Shown: positions 23,532-36,320, counted from the first letter of the stretch. The stretch is 64,000 nucleotides of DNA from Laguncularia racemosa (GCA_037954665.1 JBBMOL010000252.1:124001-188000), one strand, 5' to 3'. Numbers and translations are program-made. Notes: generated by a model not told the origin, from the sequence alone.

Positions 23532-24055
23532 CTTTGGATTCAGCCCATCTCATTTCTAGCCATCCAAGTAATGTCTAGATTCATTGAACCTTGAAACAAC
23601 TCCTTGCAATAAATTTGAGCAGTTTTTCCAACCAGGTGGGAGTTACAAGAGTTAATTAGTGACACTACCTTGATTGTCTAGGTTCGATGTACTTTTGATG
23701 AAAAAAACTCTATAAATAGGGCTGTTTAGTTTTGTTTTAAGCATCATGTAAGTTATATTGAGTTTCTAGATTGGAATATAAGAGAGTTTGTTTTCTTGTG
23801 TTTTTATGCATAAGGTGTTGAGTTGAATGCAATTGAGTTCATCTTTTGTATTTCAATTTTTAATTCCTATTTCTATTGTTCTTGAATACTTTGATCTTGG
23901 GTTCAAGGGGTAATTTTCAATTATAACTTGAGTTCTTTTCACAAACGTATTCTTGGGTAATTGAACAAACCTTCTTATTACTTTGGTGAGAATCAAATTC
24001 TGATTGATTGGTAACAAGTTCTAAGAAACAATTTGGGTCTTGGGGTTCCGCATCA
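23318..24055 (+). repeat. 3' LTR of element C
   Basis: Starts TGATACAAATGC and ends GCATCA. The pol stop (TAG, 23529-23531) lies inside it. The next bases, ACTCATGCC, begin unrelated AT-rich sequence. Confidence 0.95.
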
Positions 24056-24364
24056 ACTCATGCCATCAAATAGCGAAGGTTGCTTGATTTTATGTAAAGT
24101 GTTTTACTATTTCTAATGTAACATAAACTAATTAATAAGTGAAAGGTCATTTACCTCTTTGTCCCAAACGGCTTGTGATTCATATCTCTCCTACTGCGTC
24201 AAGACTAAAGGATCGAAAAGTCCAGGCTCCATCTGTTTGCAAGATAGAATATATTAAAAAAATTAGTATATGTTACCGTCAATATATTAATTAATGACTA
24301 TTTACTGTCTAATTAATAGTTAATTAACAACAATCAAAGTTCATACTTACTTTTACAGTAATAG
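24056..24364. other. spacer between element C and the tandem array
   Basis: AT-rich. On the minus strand 24240-24130 has a short coding-like stretch (QMEPGLFDPLVLTQ, then a stop) with no domain I can name. It may be transposase debris, unproven. Confidence 0.35.
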
Positions 24365-25690
24365 ACAAAGATATTATATATATAATAAATACCAACATTT
24401 TTAGTAATTAATTTTATGATGACTAATTAAGGACATATTAACAACTAATCACTTTTAATTAAGAGATAATTAATAACTACTTACTTTAATAACTAATTCT
24501 ACAAAACTATACAAATATTTTACATTTGCAACCAATACTAAATTTTCACTAATTAATTTTAAAATAATTAATTAACAAAATATTAACGACTAATCATATT
24601 TAATCAATGGATAATTAATAACTACTTTATTTTATAACTATTTCTACAAAACCATACAAATATTTTATATTTGCAATAAAGACAAAATTTTTCACTAATT
24701 AATTTTATAACAATTAATTAATAACATATTAACAACTAATCACCTTTAATTAACAGATAATTAATAACTACTTACTTTTATAACTAATTCTGCAAAACCA
24801 TACAAATATTTTACATTTGCAACCAATACTAAATTTTCACTAATTAATTTTATAACAATTAATTAACGACATATTAACAACTAATCACCTTTAATTAAGA
24901 GATAATTAATAACTACTTAATTTTATAACTAATTCTACAAAACCATATAAATATTTTATATTTACAACAAATAAAAAAAATTTAACTAATTAATTTTATA
25001 ACAATTAATTAACGACACATTAACGACTAATTACATTTAATTAACGGATAATTAATAACTACTTATTTATATAACTAATCCTACAAAAACAAACAAATAT
25101 TCTACATTTTCAATAAATACAAAATTTTTTACTAATCAATTTTATAACAATTAATTAACGACATATTAACAACTAATCACCTTTAATTAACGGATAATTA
25201 ATTACTACTTACTTTTATAACTAATTCTACAAAACCATGCAAATATTTTACGTTTGCAATAAATACAAAAAATTTTACTAATTAATTTTATAACAATTAA
25301 TTAACAACATATTAACAATTAATCACCTTTAATTAATGAATAATTAAAAACTACTTAATTTTATAACTAATTCTACAAAACCATACAAATATTTTACATT
25401 TGCAACCAACACAAAATGTTTCACTAATTAATTTTATAACAATTAATTAATAACATATTAACCACTAATCACCTTTAATTAACCTATTGTTAATAACTAC
25501 TTCATTTTATAACTAATTTTATAAAACCATTCATATATTTTATATTTACAATCAACACAAAATTTTTTACTAATTATTTTTCTAACAATTATTTACTTAC
25601 ATATGAACGATTAATCACTACTAATTAACAACAACTTAATTTAATGACTACATTTACAAAAATACATTATAATAACATATAAACATAATT
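24365..25690. repeat. AT-rich tandem array, unit about 146 bp, about nine copies
   Basis: The word ACAAATATTT (or a one-base variant) recurs at 24511, 24656, 24802, 24947, 25093, 25239, 25385 and 25531, spacings 145-146 bp. Each unit also has CACTAATTAATTTTATAACAATTAATTAA, a GACATATTAACAACTAATCACC block and a GATAATTAATAACTACTT block in the same order. The ends are degenerate. No ORF spans it. Confidence 0.9.
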
Positions 25691-27582
25691 CATTTACTAA
25701 TGTTAATTTATCATATATTAACTAATTAATATTTAATGAACAATAACTACTATTTCAATAAAAATTGTGCAGTATATATAACTACATGTGTTTGTTTTTT
25801 CATTTATCTAAAGTTAGTATAATAGTAACAAAAATAATTTTTTTCTTAAGAAAACATATCTAAATCTTGATAAAGATATTTCCACACACGTATTTCAAAG
25901 TAAAACCTACGTGAAACATAAATTATAGAAAACAAAATTTGCAACTCATGAGATAGAGTGAAATTTGCAAAAGAAATTGAAAGATGAAAATATGAACATA
26001 CAAACTAAGGATTCATATTTATATTACAAATTGTCGGTACAAATTTTTTCCTGTGTATTACAAATCACATGTTATGATATCATATAATTTTACTGTATCA
26101 CTTTTATAGGTTTGCAACAATCATTTCATAATAATTTTATAGGTTTGTAGTCTGTTTATAGGTTTGTAATAAACTTTTTTTTATAACTTTTATAAGTTTA
26201 CAATATAAGTTTGCAGATTAAAAAAATAAATAAATAAAACTTGTACTAAAGGCACAGATTGGATCTACGCCTTCAGTTTAAATTTTTTTTGTGCCCCTAA
26301 AGTTACAAATGTCGTCCGCAACTTCAAAACCTATTTTAGTAATAATTATTATAGATACAATATTTACGTAATTTTTTTCAAAAATATATATAACCCCTAT
26401 TTAGCTTTCCTTTTTTGTCTTTTTCCATCTAACTGTTAGCCTCCATAATCTACTCCATTTCCTTTGCCTTCGTCTAGTATCTCTTAACCAAACTTAGCTG
26501 CCTTTACTATCACATAAGATACATTATCACCATGATATAGTATTATATAACTTAATTTTTTTAGTAAGTTTTCTTAATTTGAACATTAATATTTGGTTAA
26601 AATCTTAGTATTATCAACCTAAATAAGTTTCTTTTTGATGTGGTTTGAACTGAATCAAATCAAACCTAACCACATTTGAAGAGTTCAATTTGAAAACCCT
26701 AAACCATTAAAAGCTATTCAATTTATTGAGAATTTTAACCGAATTGTTTTAAATGCGATTAAATTTGATTTAATTCTTGAACTAGACCGAACCACACCAT
26801 AAATACTCTTAGTTTCTATGCCAAAAGCAAGCTATACATGCCAGCAAATCGACAAAAGTTAAGGTCGACAACCAAGAAAAAATTCGTGCGGATGTCCAAA
26901 TAGCATTAGTTGAAGGAATGAGAAGCACCCCATGTGTCTTGAATCCAACTCGCGTACCGGATCAACGCCAAAAATCATAGCATAGAACAATCACTACATC
27001 GAGTTTAATCCTTTTGCAAGGCAAAGTTCAAGTGCTATATATCACAACACTACATCAAGCTTGATGCTTCCAATTAACATGAAATTTCCCTAACAAAACT
27101 AGATTTTAGCATTCAAGAAATAATCTAGAAAGATTTAGATGAAGAAATTGTAGAGTCACACAAATGGCAACGATGGAACTATTGATGTTGGCAAGGTATC
27201 CGCTACTACGGGTATATGCAACAACATATGTACTCTTGAAAAGAAGGGAACAACCGCTCCTTTGGAAAGAGTCAAAATTAGTAGGGGCTCTCAAATTATC
27301 AACCAAATGAAGGATAGGATTCAAAAGTTGTTCCAAAAGCTGAAGGTATGTAATGAGGAACGTGGTCAGTATCAACTCTATGAAAGCACTTGTACTAGAT
27401 GGCATAGAGGTTGCTTCATTTCAAAATATATGTATTAAAAAAAAAAGAAAGAAAGAAAGAGTTGGTCTGCTTGGCGTAGTGCCATCCGTAAAGTGGCATT
27501 ATGAATGTGTTTCAAGTTTCTCTAATGGTGCACTTGATCAAATCCCCCATTCTAATCTTGATTAACCGATAAGTTAAGAACT
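25691..27582. other. AT-rich spacer, original left flank of element D
   Basis: No convincing gene. 26640-26800 resembles 40140-40310 (ACCAAACCATATTTGAAG..TTCAATTTAAA words), a low-copy dispersed repeat. 27140-27400 is less AT-rich, with a short open frame (words QIINQMKDRIQKLFQKLKVC) that has no start and no family I recognise; it could be a decayed gene cut off from 36321 onward by element D. Confidence 0.4.
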
Positions 27583-27587
27583 ATCTA

Positions 27588-29435
27588 TGTAAAACTTGAG
27601 AGAAAAATAAATCAAAATTAAAAATAATAAGATAAGGACAAATAGAAGTAAAAAGGGTTTTAGTAACTAAGATAACATGGTCATTTGACGAGAAAAATAT
27701 AAATAGGCCACCACATGTCATTCTAACCTTTTTCCCACATTTTTGCACTACAATATCCCTAAAGTAAGGAAAAAATACCCGAGGAGAAGAAGGTGATTGC
27801 TACATCCTGCGATCTAATGAAATTACACATAATAAATAAACTAATCAATGGATCTTGATCATTATTTACTTGCATGTAATACAATTGATGATTGGATTCT
27901 TAAATTTTCACCACTAAACGAATTGGATGAGTAAGGCTTCTTACAAGACTTCGATTTTTGGAGCAAATCTCTGCAAGTAAGAAGTTTAATTTGAGGTAAT
28001 TTAACATCTTGAAATTGTAAGTCTCACAAATTAAGAGTTAGAGATGTCAGATCACAAGTAGGGTTGAAGAAATTGGAATTTAGCAAATTGGGAAGAAAAT
28101 TTGCAATGGAATAGCGGGATACATAGCTAAGTACACACCCATGCACTTGCCCGTGTTTTACAGTAAAGAAAAGAACAAGTTGGTAAGTTCACGACCAGAT
28201 ATACGCCCATGTACCTGCTTGTGTAACTAGACATGGCCAAGTACGCAGTTGTGTGCTTGGGCGTGTAGATGATGAAAGTATATAGAAAGGTACACAGTCA
28301 TGTTCTCTACCAAATTCATGTATATGGCTTAATGTACGTCCGTATACTCTAAAAAACTTCTTTATTTGATTTATTTTCTTATTATTTAAATTCCATTAAT
28401 CTTAAACAGTTAGTACAACTTTAGAAATTATACTAAAGTAAGAGAATTGATCTAATAACAAATAGGTAACAAAACTTGAGTACTTAGACAATACTTTAGA
28501 CTAATACTAAGATCCATTGTTCCATAACTTGACTGATTCCAAAGTAATTACTAGGCAAGGATCAATTATGTTAAATACTGCCCTTTCAGGTACAGGTAAT
28601 CTTGTGTGTTGCTTGTGTTTTTTAAGTAAGTCAAAGAAATGGAATTAAGAGTATATGGATTATGATTAAGTTGTTTGCTTGTTGTGCTTAGCTCAACCTA
28701 AAGACCCATAATGGTGGAACCTCAAGGGGCACCCATTGATCAGTATGTGACGATGTCCCCTGTGAAGTTGTGTACTGAGATAATTCAGTAGATTTAGGGA
28801 CTCATGAGTACTAGGGCTCATAGTAGCAGTTTCCAACACCTTACTATGTATTATATCTATATATGGTGTGGTGGGGTCATGTACACCCCTTTATTGTTTG
28901 AAGATTAATTTAGATAATAATTTGTTATATGATTGTCGATATCTACATTGATGCATATAACTTAAGAGATGTTTGATCATATGTGTGTACTTATGGATTA
29001 TACGTACTAGGCATTAGGCCCTTTGAGGATCTCTTTTTTTTTTTTATTAGTTGTAGGCATAGATGATTACACCTCTTATGATGAGGACCTAAGGTTATAT
29101 GTGCAAGATGGGAGTGATATAAAGTATTATTATTACTATGACGACTAGGCAAGAAAGACAACTGAAGTTCTTAATGTCACTAATATCGTGATTACTATTA
29201 TAGTTGGATCGTATGGTTAATTGTTAGAATTTTAATTATTTCTAGCTATTATCATAATTTGTGGTTTATAATGAGACTCAATTGAATCATCATAAGTGAT
29301 GTCAATCAATTTATTTCAATTATAATTAACAGTTATTGTAGGTTACATAGTGTTGGGTAGTTAAGAGCCTTAACATGTCTTTACCCTATAAACACACATA
29401 ATGGGCTTTGGCATCCCAGGTTTTGGGGGTTTACA
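27588..29435 (+). repeat. 5' LTR of element D
   Basis: 1848 bp, from TGTAAAACTTG to GGGTTTACA. TATA box AATATAAATAGGCC at about 27704-27717. Contains the 'gtacacacccatg..cccgtgt' block corresponding to the minisatellite area of B. Confidence 0.93.
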
Positions 29436-29442
29436 GCTTAAA

Positions 29443-29454
29443 TGGTATCAGAGC
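29443..29454 (+). other. primer binding site of element D
   Basis: TGGTATCAGAGC, exact initiator tRNA-Met complement, 7 bp from the LTR end, spaced as in B and E. Confidence 0.95.
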
Positions 29455-29776
29455 TTAGGTTTGATAATTCTTAGAAACAAGGTTGATGATCAATAAGTAT
29501 AGGTTTTAATTAGCAGAAAGTAAGTTGTGATCTTTTAGATAAACTAAGCATTGAATTTGTAAGACGGTGAGATATAAACAAAGTGGTAAAATTGAGGGCT
29601 GATTATTTTATTCAACAATTTATTTTATTTTACTTATTATCTTTATTTGCAGTTTCTTTTAAACCTCTATTTTACTTATGTGTGTGTAGATATATGTGTG
29701 CATATATTTATACCATCACTAACATTATACACTTACTCTAACCCTTGGGTTATTCGATTACCTCCTCTCAAGTGGA

Positions 29777-31506
29777 ATGCCTCTAAAAAGAATTACTAGA
29801 CCAAGATCATCAAGAGGTGCAAGGCATGACAACCTAGATGAGGGGTATCTCCATGGTCAGCAACCATAAGGGGGATAAGGTCCAATTGCAAACCAGACCG
29901 CCCAACTCTTGGAGACTATAAACAACCTAGTGAGGTTGCTAGCACAATGATAACAAATGCAGAATGCCTGACAAACTAGAGTAGTTGAGGAGCCAATAAG
30001 CTTGGACAGGTTTATTCAAGTGGTAAAGGAGTTTAACCCTAGTATTGATGACCCAATAGAAGCAGGGAGCTAGATGCAGGAGATGAAAAAAACCTTTGTT
30101 GCCTTCTAAGTTCCAAAGGATTGGAAAGTAGACTATGTTGCACTCATGCTAAAAGGAACTACAATAAGTTGATGGGCATCAGTTCCCAAGCTAGCAAGAG
30201 GATGTGTAGAATGGAGGGGATTTCAAGAATTATTCTATCAAAAGTATTTCCCCAACAACATTTATGATAGGATGGAAGCTACATATTATAATTGTGAATA
30301 AGGGAACGGGTTAGCAGAGGAACATGAGGAAAAACTAAATCGCCTAGTTAAGTTCCTACTTAAGGCAGTACATGCTGATGATGGATCTAGGGTAAAGAGA
30401 TTTATGGGGGGGGTTAAAGTCAAATCTCTAACATGAAGTTGAATCTTTCTAACTAACCACCTATACTAAGGTAGTAGATAAGGCTAAATTTATGGAGAAA
30501 AGCAAAAAAAAAGGATAGAGGAGCAATTAGCTCACAAGTTAGGAGTGGCTTTAGGTAAGAGGCTGACTTTTAGTGTAGTAACATAAGATAAGGCTAAGAG
30601 GCCCCAAATATTTCAAAACAAGTCGCCAACTACTATAACTCCTCCTTTACAGATCTAACCAATGCCTTTAGCACTTCCCCCTAGTGCCTCCCATAATCAG
30701 ATGTACCAGATGTTACGGGCCCCATGAATAAAGGGACTATAGACGGCCGAAGGGTGCATGTTGCTACTGTGGGAAGATAGATCACATAACCAAAAATTAC
30801 ACCAAGAGATCCATTCCATTGATATTATACCATGTGTGTAAGCAGAGGGGACACAAGGTAGTCGACTATAGTTATGGTCAAGCAGGGAATCAAATAGTCT
30901 TAACTTAACAGGCAGCGAGACCTCCAACACTGGTGCAGAGCAGTAGACCATAGGCAAGAGACCTCGAACAATGAGTTCCAACCAATATATTTGCACTTCA
31001 GCAACTGCAGCACTAAGACCTTCTAAATGTAAACACTATTGCAAGTACGCTTCAAGTACACACTGGCAATGCCTATGTTTTATTTGATACTGGTGTTACT
31101 CATTCCTATGTGTCTAAATCTTTTATACATGATTGTAGATCGATTCCTAAATATCTAGGTGATTGTTTAAATGTTAGTATTCCCCTAGGAGTTGGAAAGG
31201 TTTTAAATAGGATCTACAAAAATGTAAGAGTGGAGATATCGGGTAAGGTAATGCCAATAGATCTATTGGTGATAAGATGATAGAGTTTGACATAATCTTA
31301 GGAATCAATCGGTTGTCAAAGTACCACTCCACTATTGATTTCCATAATATGGTGGTACACTTCAACATACCTAAAGGAAAATCCTTAAGTTTAAGTTAGA
31401 AGCATAAAGACTAATAGAATTACTTTATGAGTTGTGGGGAAAGAGTATTTTAGTTGTTGTGGCAGTTGAGGCAAGTGAATTAATGAGATTGGAGGTAATG
31501 TAAGTA
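29777..31506 (+). pseudogene. gag-protease remnant of element D
   Basis: Starts MPLKRITRPRSSRGARHDN. Capsid region at about 30000-30420 (EPISLDRFIQVVKEFNP, WRGFQELFYQKYFP). Two CxxC-type knuckles at 30700-30860 (CTRCYGPHE, CCYCGKIDH, CKQRGHK). Protease has a legible DTG (YVLFDTGVTHSYVS, about 31075-31115), unlike B and E. At least a dozen stops. It would have coated the genomic RNA and cut the polyprotein. Confidence 0.85.
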
Positions 31507-34400
31507 GTGAAGGACTTTCCCGATGTCTTTCCAAAAGACCTTCATGGTTTACCCCCAATTAAGGAAATTGAGTTTAGCATCAATTTAGTACTGAGTACTG
31601 CACTAATATCAAAACCAGTATGCAAGATAGTGCCAGTTAAATTAGAAGAGTTGAAGAAACAGTTGTATGACCTACAAGATAAAGGATTCATAAAACCTAG
31701 TACGTCTCCCTAGAGTATGTCAGCCCTTTTTGTCAAAAAGAAAGATAGAAGCATGAGACTATGCATAACTTATAGAGAACTAAATCATGTCACCATCAAG
31801 AACAAGTATCATTTCCCCAAAATAGAAGACTTATTTGACCAGTTACAAGGAGCACATATATTCCCTAAGATCAACCTAAGATTAGGATACCACCAATTAA
31901 GGATTAAAGACTAAGACATCCCGAAGTCAACTTTCAAAATGAGGTATGGACACTATAAGTATGTGGTGATGCCCTTTACTTTAACTAATGCTCTAACACC
32001 CTTTATGGATTTAATGAATCGAGTATTCAAGGATTTCTTTGACAAGTTTGTGATCGTCTTTATAGACGATATCCTAATATATTCTAAGAGCAAGGAGAAA
32101 TGTAAAGAGCATTTAAGATTGGTGCTGAGTAAATTGCAAGTAGAAAGGTTGTATGCCAAGTTCAAGAAATGTTAATTCTAGCTAGAACAAGTGGTTTTCT
32201 TAGACCATGTGGTTAACAAAGATGAAATCTGAATAGACTTAGAAAAAGTGAGAGCTATAGTGAACATAAGGAGCTTCTTAAGTTTAGCAAGTTACTAAAA
32301 AGAGTTTGTAAAGGAATTCTCTACAATAGCAACTCCTTTCACTAGATTAACACCAAAAAAAAATGTAAAATTTGATTAAGATGATAAGTGTGAAGCTAAT
32401 TTCCAAAAAAGCTTAAGGAGAAGCTAGTATTTGCCACAATAATAGCATTACCCAAGAGTGGAAAGAATTTACTATTTATAATGATGCTTCAACCCAAGGG
32501 CTAGGTTGTGTTTTGATGCTAGGTGAGTAGGTCATAGCTTACGCATCTTGTCAACTAAAGGCATATGAGAGAAATTACCTAATTCCCAACTTGGAGCTGG
32601 CAATAGTAGTATTGGCATTAAAACTACAAAGACACTATATATATAGGGAGAAAAGAAAGATTTTAACTAACCATAGGAGTTTGAAGTATATCTTCACATA
32701 AAAAGAATTAAACATGAGGCAGCATAGATGATTGGAATTGATCAAGGACTATGATCTTAAAATCCAATACCATCCTGAAAAGGTCAATGTAGTGGTGGAT
32801 GCCTTTACCAAAAGAAAACAAGGTAATCTTGCCACTCTAATTACCTCATAACAGAAGTTGCCGGATGATATGTGCAAGTTAGAACTGGAGATCTTAACTC
32901 AAGAAGTTGGAGTGAAGATGGCTAATTTACACATCTAGCCAACTCTAGTGGACAGAAATAAAATAGCTTAAGTAGAAGATTTTAGCATTCAAGAGATCAA
33001 AAACAAATTAGGATAGGACAAGGCTCTTGAATTTAATACTAATCTAGATTGAGTCTTAAGGTATGGAACCAGATTATGTGTGCTAGAGGATCTAGAATTG
33101 AAGCAGAAGATCTTAAAAGAAGCACATTATTCTAAGTACTCAATACATCCAGAGAGTACCAAGATGTATAAGGACCTCAAATGCCACTATTAGTGGAAAA
33201 ACATGAAGTAAGAAAGAGTCGAGCATGTCTCTCAATGTCTGACATGTTAGTAGATTAAAATAGAACATTAGAGGCCAGTAGGTGAGTTGCAACCCCCCAC
33301 CTTTGCCAGAGTAGAAGTGGGAGCACATCATTATGAATTTTGTAACAACTCTCTCTATGGCTAAAGAAAAACATGATGTTTATATGGGGAATAGTGGACA
33401 AATTGACCAAATCTGCTCACTTCTTACCAATTAATATTAGTTATATGTTGGGTAAGCTAACATTAATGTATATAAAGGAGATTGTAAGATTGTATGGAAT
33501 TCTACTAAGTATTGTGTCTAATAGGGATACCTAATTTTTGGAAGGTTTTGGAGAAGTTTACATAAGGCATTAGGTACTAAACTAAATTTCAATACTACCT
33601 CTCATCCCTAAACAGATGGGCAATCAAAAAGAATTGTACAAATCCTTGAAGACATGTTAAGAGCCTATGTATTGGGTTTTAGTGGGAATTGGGATGAGTA
33701 CATACCACTGGTAAAATTTACCTACAATCATAGTTATCAAGCGACTATATAGATGGCTCTTTATGAAGCCTTGTACGAGAGAAAGTGCAGATCTCCATTA
33801 TACTAAGACAAAATTGAAGAAAAACAGGTGCTAGGACCTGAATTGGCATTAGAGACTGTTGATAAAGTGAAATTGAACAAAGAATGCAAGTAGCCTAGAG
33901 TCGCCAAAAGAACTATGCTGATAAAAGATGACGCCCTTTGGAATTTCTAATGGGAAAATAAGTGTTTTGAAGATATCACCCACAAAAGGGGTAGTTAGGT
34001 TTGGACTAAGGGGAAAGTTGAATCCCATATATGTTAGACCCTTCGAATTGTTGAGAAGATTGACATTATAGCATATCGATTGGCCTTACCACCTAATCTA
34101 GCTAGAGTACATGATGTCTTCCATGTGTCCATGCTAAGGAAATATGTGCACAATCCAAATGAAGTAACAACTCTATAGCCATTGGAAGTGCATCCAAATC
34201 TTACCATAGTAGAACAACCTATCAAAATTATAGACACCAAACAGCAAGTGCTGAGGAGATGAATCATTCTTCATGTGAAAGTGCAATAGACTAATCAAGC
34301 TAAAAGAGAGACTATTTGGGAGCTAGAAGAAGAAATGCAGGCTAAATATCTAGACCTTTTTTCAAACTCTAGTAACTTTAGAAGATGAAAGTTTTTATAA
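31507..34400 (+). pseudogene. pol remnant of element D with chromodomain
   Basis: RT spans about 31507-32180 (FPDVFPKDLHGLPP, YRELNHVTIKNKYHFP, VIVFIDDILIYSK with catalytic IDD kept). RNase H is at 32380-32830 and is badly broken. Integrase lies at 33100-33900 (IHPESTKMYKDLK, then scattered core words). The C terminus (34075-34393) reads PPNLARVHDVFHVSMLRKYV, a EQPIKIIDTKQ block and an ETIWELEEEMQAKYLDLF end, the chromodomain arrangement of Tekay/Del chromoviruses, which directs insertion through modified histones in the family. Stops at 31713, 31914, 32175 and many later. Confidence 0.88.
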
Positions 34401-34424
34401 GAGGAGGGATAGGTTAAGGAAGAA

Positions 34425-36315
34425 TGTAAAACACAAAAGAAAAATAAATTAAAATTAAAAATAATAAGATCGGGACAAATAGAAGTAAAAAAGGGTTTAG
34501 TAACAAGGATAATGTGGTCATTTGACGAAGAAAATATAAATAGGCCACCACATGTCATTTTGACCATTTTCCCACATTTTGCACTACAATATCCCCAAAG
34601 TAAGGAAAAAATACCCTAGGAGAAGAAGGCAACTACTATACCATACGATCTAACAAAATTACACACCATAAGTAAACCAATCAATGATTCTTTATCATTA
34701 TTTACTTACATACAATACCATTGATGATTGGATTCTTTGAATTTCATTATAGAACAAATTGGACGAACAAGGGTTAGGACAAGACTTCGATTTTTAGAGC
34801 AGATCTCTACAAGTAAATGGTTCAATTTGAAGTAATTTAACATCTTGATATTGTAAGTATCACAAATTAAGAGTTAGGGTTGTTGGATCACAACTACGGT
34901 TGAAGAAATTGGAATTTGGCGAATTGGGAAGAGAATTTGCAATCAAACAGTGGGGTACACAGCTAGGTATATGCCCATGTACCTACCCGTGTTGTTTAGT
35001 AAAGAAAAGAATAAGTTGGGAAGTTCATGACTAGGTACACACCCATGTACCTACCCATGTGGTGTGTACTTGGCTGTGTAACTATACGCAGCCAATTATA
35101 TGATTGTATACTTAAGCGTATAGAATGATAAATGTGTATAAAAAGGTATACAGTCGTATTCCCTACAATGTTCATGTACACGTCCTAATGTACAACCGTG
35201 TACCTTGAAAAACTTCTTTATTCGATTTACTTTCTTATTATTTGAATTATGTTAATCCCAAATAGCTAGTACTACTCTAGAAACTATACCAAAGTAAGAG
35301 AATTGATCTAATAACTATTAGGTAATAAAAATTGAGTACTTAGGTGATACTTTAGACTAGTACTAAGATCGATTGTTCCGTAACTTGATAGATTCTAAAG
35401 TAATTACTAAGTAAGGATCCGTTGTGTTGGATACCACCCTTTTAGGTACATGTAATCTTATATATTGCTTGTGTTTGTTAAGTTAGTCGAGGAAATGGAA
35501 TTAAAAGTATATGGGTTATGATTAAATTGTTTGCTGGTTGTGCTTAACTTAGCTTAAGGACCCATAGTGGTAGAACCTTAGGAGGCACTTGTTGATCGGC
35601 ACGTGGCGGTGTCTCCTATGAAGTTACATATTGAGATATTTCAGTAGATTTTAGGACTTATGAGAGTTAGGGTCCATAGTGGCAGTTCCTAACACTATAC
35701 TATGTATTATATCTATATATGGTGTGGTGAGATCATTAGCACCCCTTTGTTGTTTGAAGATTAATTTAGATAATAACCTATTGTATGATTATTGATATAT
35801 GTATTGATGCATGTGACTCGAGATGCTTGATCATGCATGTGTGCTTGTGAATTATATGTATTGGGTATTAGCTCACCCTTCAAAGATCTATTTTTTTTTT
35901 TAGCTGCAAGTATAGATGATTATATCTTCTATGATGAGGACCTAAGGTCATTTGCGCAGGATGGGAGAGATATAGAGTACTATTAATACTATGACAACTA
36001 TGCGAGGAAGTCAACTAAAGTTCTTAACATCGCTAATATGGTGATTACTGGTGGAGTAGAATAAGATGGTTAATTGTTAGAATTTTAAATGTTTCTAGTT
36101 GTTATCATAATAAAGTACCAAGATCATCTTTAAAACAATTTGTAATTTGTAATGAGACTCGATTGAATCATCATAAGTGATGCCAATCAGTTTATTTTAA
36201 TTATAGTTAACAGTTATTGTATGTTATATAGTATTAACTAGTTAAGAGTCATAACATATCTTTATCCTATAAAAACACGTAACTGGTTACAGTGTCTCGA
36301 GTATTGGAACATACA
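34425..36315 (+). repeat. 3' LTR of element D
   Basis: 1891 bp, preceded by purine-rich AAGAGGAGGGATAGGTTAAGG. TATA box AATATAAATAGGCC at about 34533-34546. The last 45 bp diverge from the 5' copy, but the ATCTA duplication at 36316-36320 fixes the border. Confidence 0.9.
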
Positions 36316-36320
36316 ATCTA

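Larger units (their letters stand above)
17521..24055 (+). mobile_element. CRM-like Ty3/gypsy element C, structurally complete
   Basis: 6535 bp: LTR (17521-18259), primer site, gag-protease (18823-20490), pol (20491-23531), purine tract, LTR (23318-24055). LTRs are 739 and 738 bp with TGAT...ATCA ends and roughly 20-25 differences by eye (about 3%), so it is the youngest element here. Pol runs about 214 bp into the 3' LTR and ends in a RAQTKRLKEQ tail; a pol end inside the 3' LTR is, from memory, typical of the CRM lineage. No matching target duplication is seen (CTTAC left, ACTCA right). Confidence 0.92.
27588..36315 (+). mobile_element. Ty3/gypsy element D (Tekay/Del-like chromovirus), full length, decayed
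   Basis: 8728 bp with LTRs 27588-29435 and 34425-36315, termini TGTAAAAC...TTTACA (3' copy ends CATACA), and a perfect target duplication ATCTA (27583-27587 and 36316-36320). Internal order: primer site, gag, protease, RT, RNase H, integrase, chromodomain, purine-rich tract. LTRs differ by roughly 10% over the first 230 bp by eye, so insertion is much older than for C. Stops occur throughout, so it is non-autonomous. Confidence 0.95.

Noticed and set aside
24365..25690. CRISPR-like array
   Set aside because: Units are directly abutting 146-bp repeats without unique spacers, in a plant genome.
26640..26800. Segment similar to 40140-40310 as a defined transposon
   Set aside because: Similarity consists of low-complexity TTCAATTTAAA/ACCAAACC words with no clear ends or target duplications.
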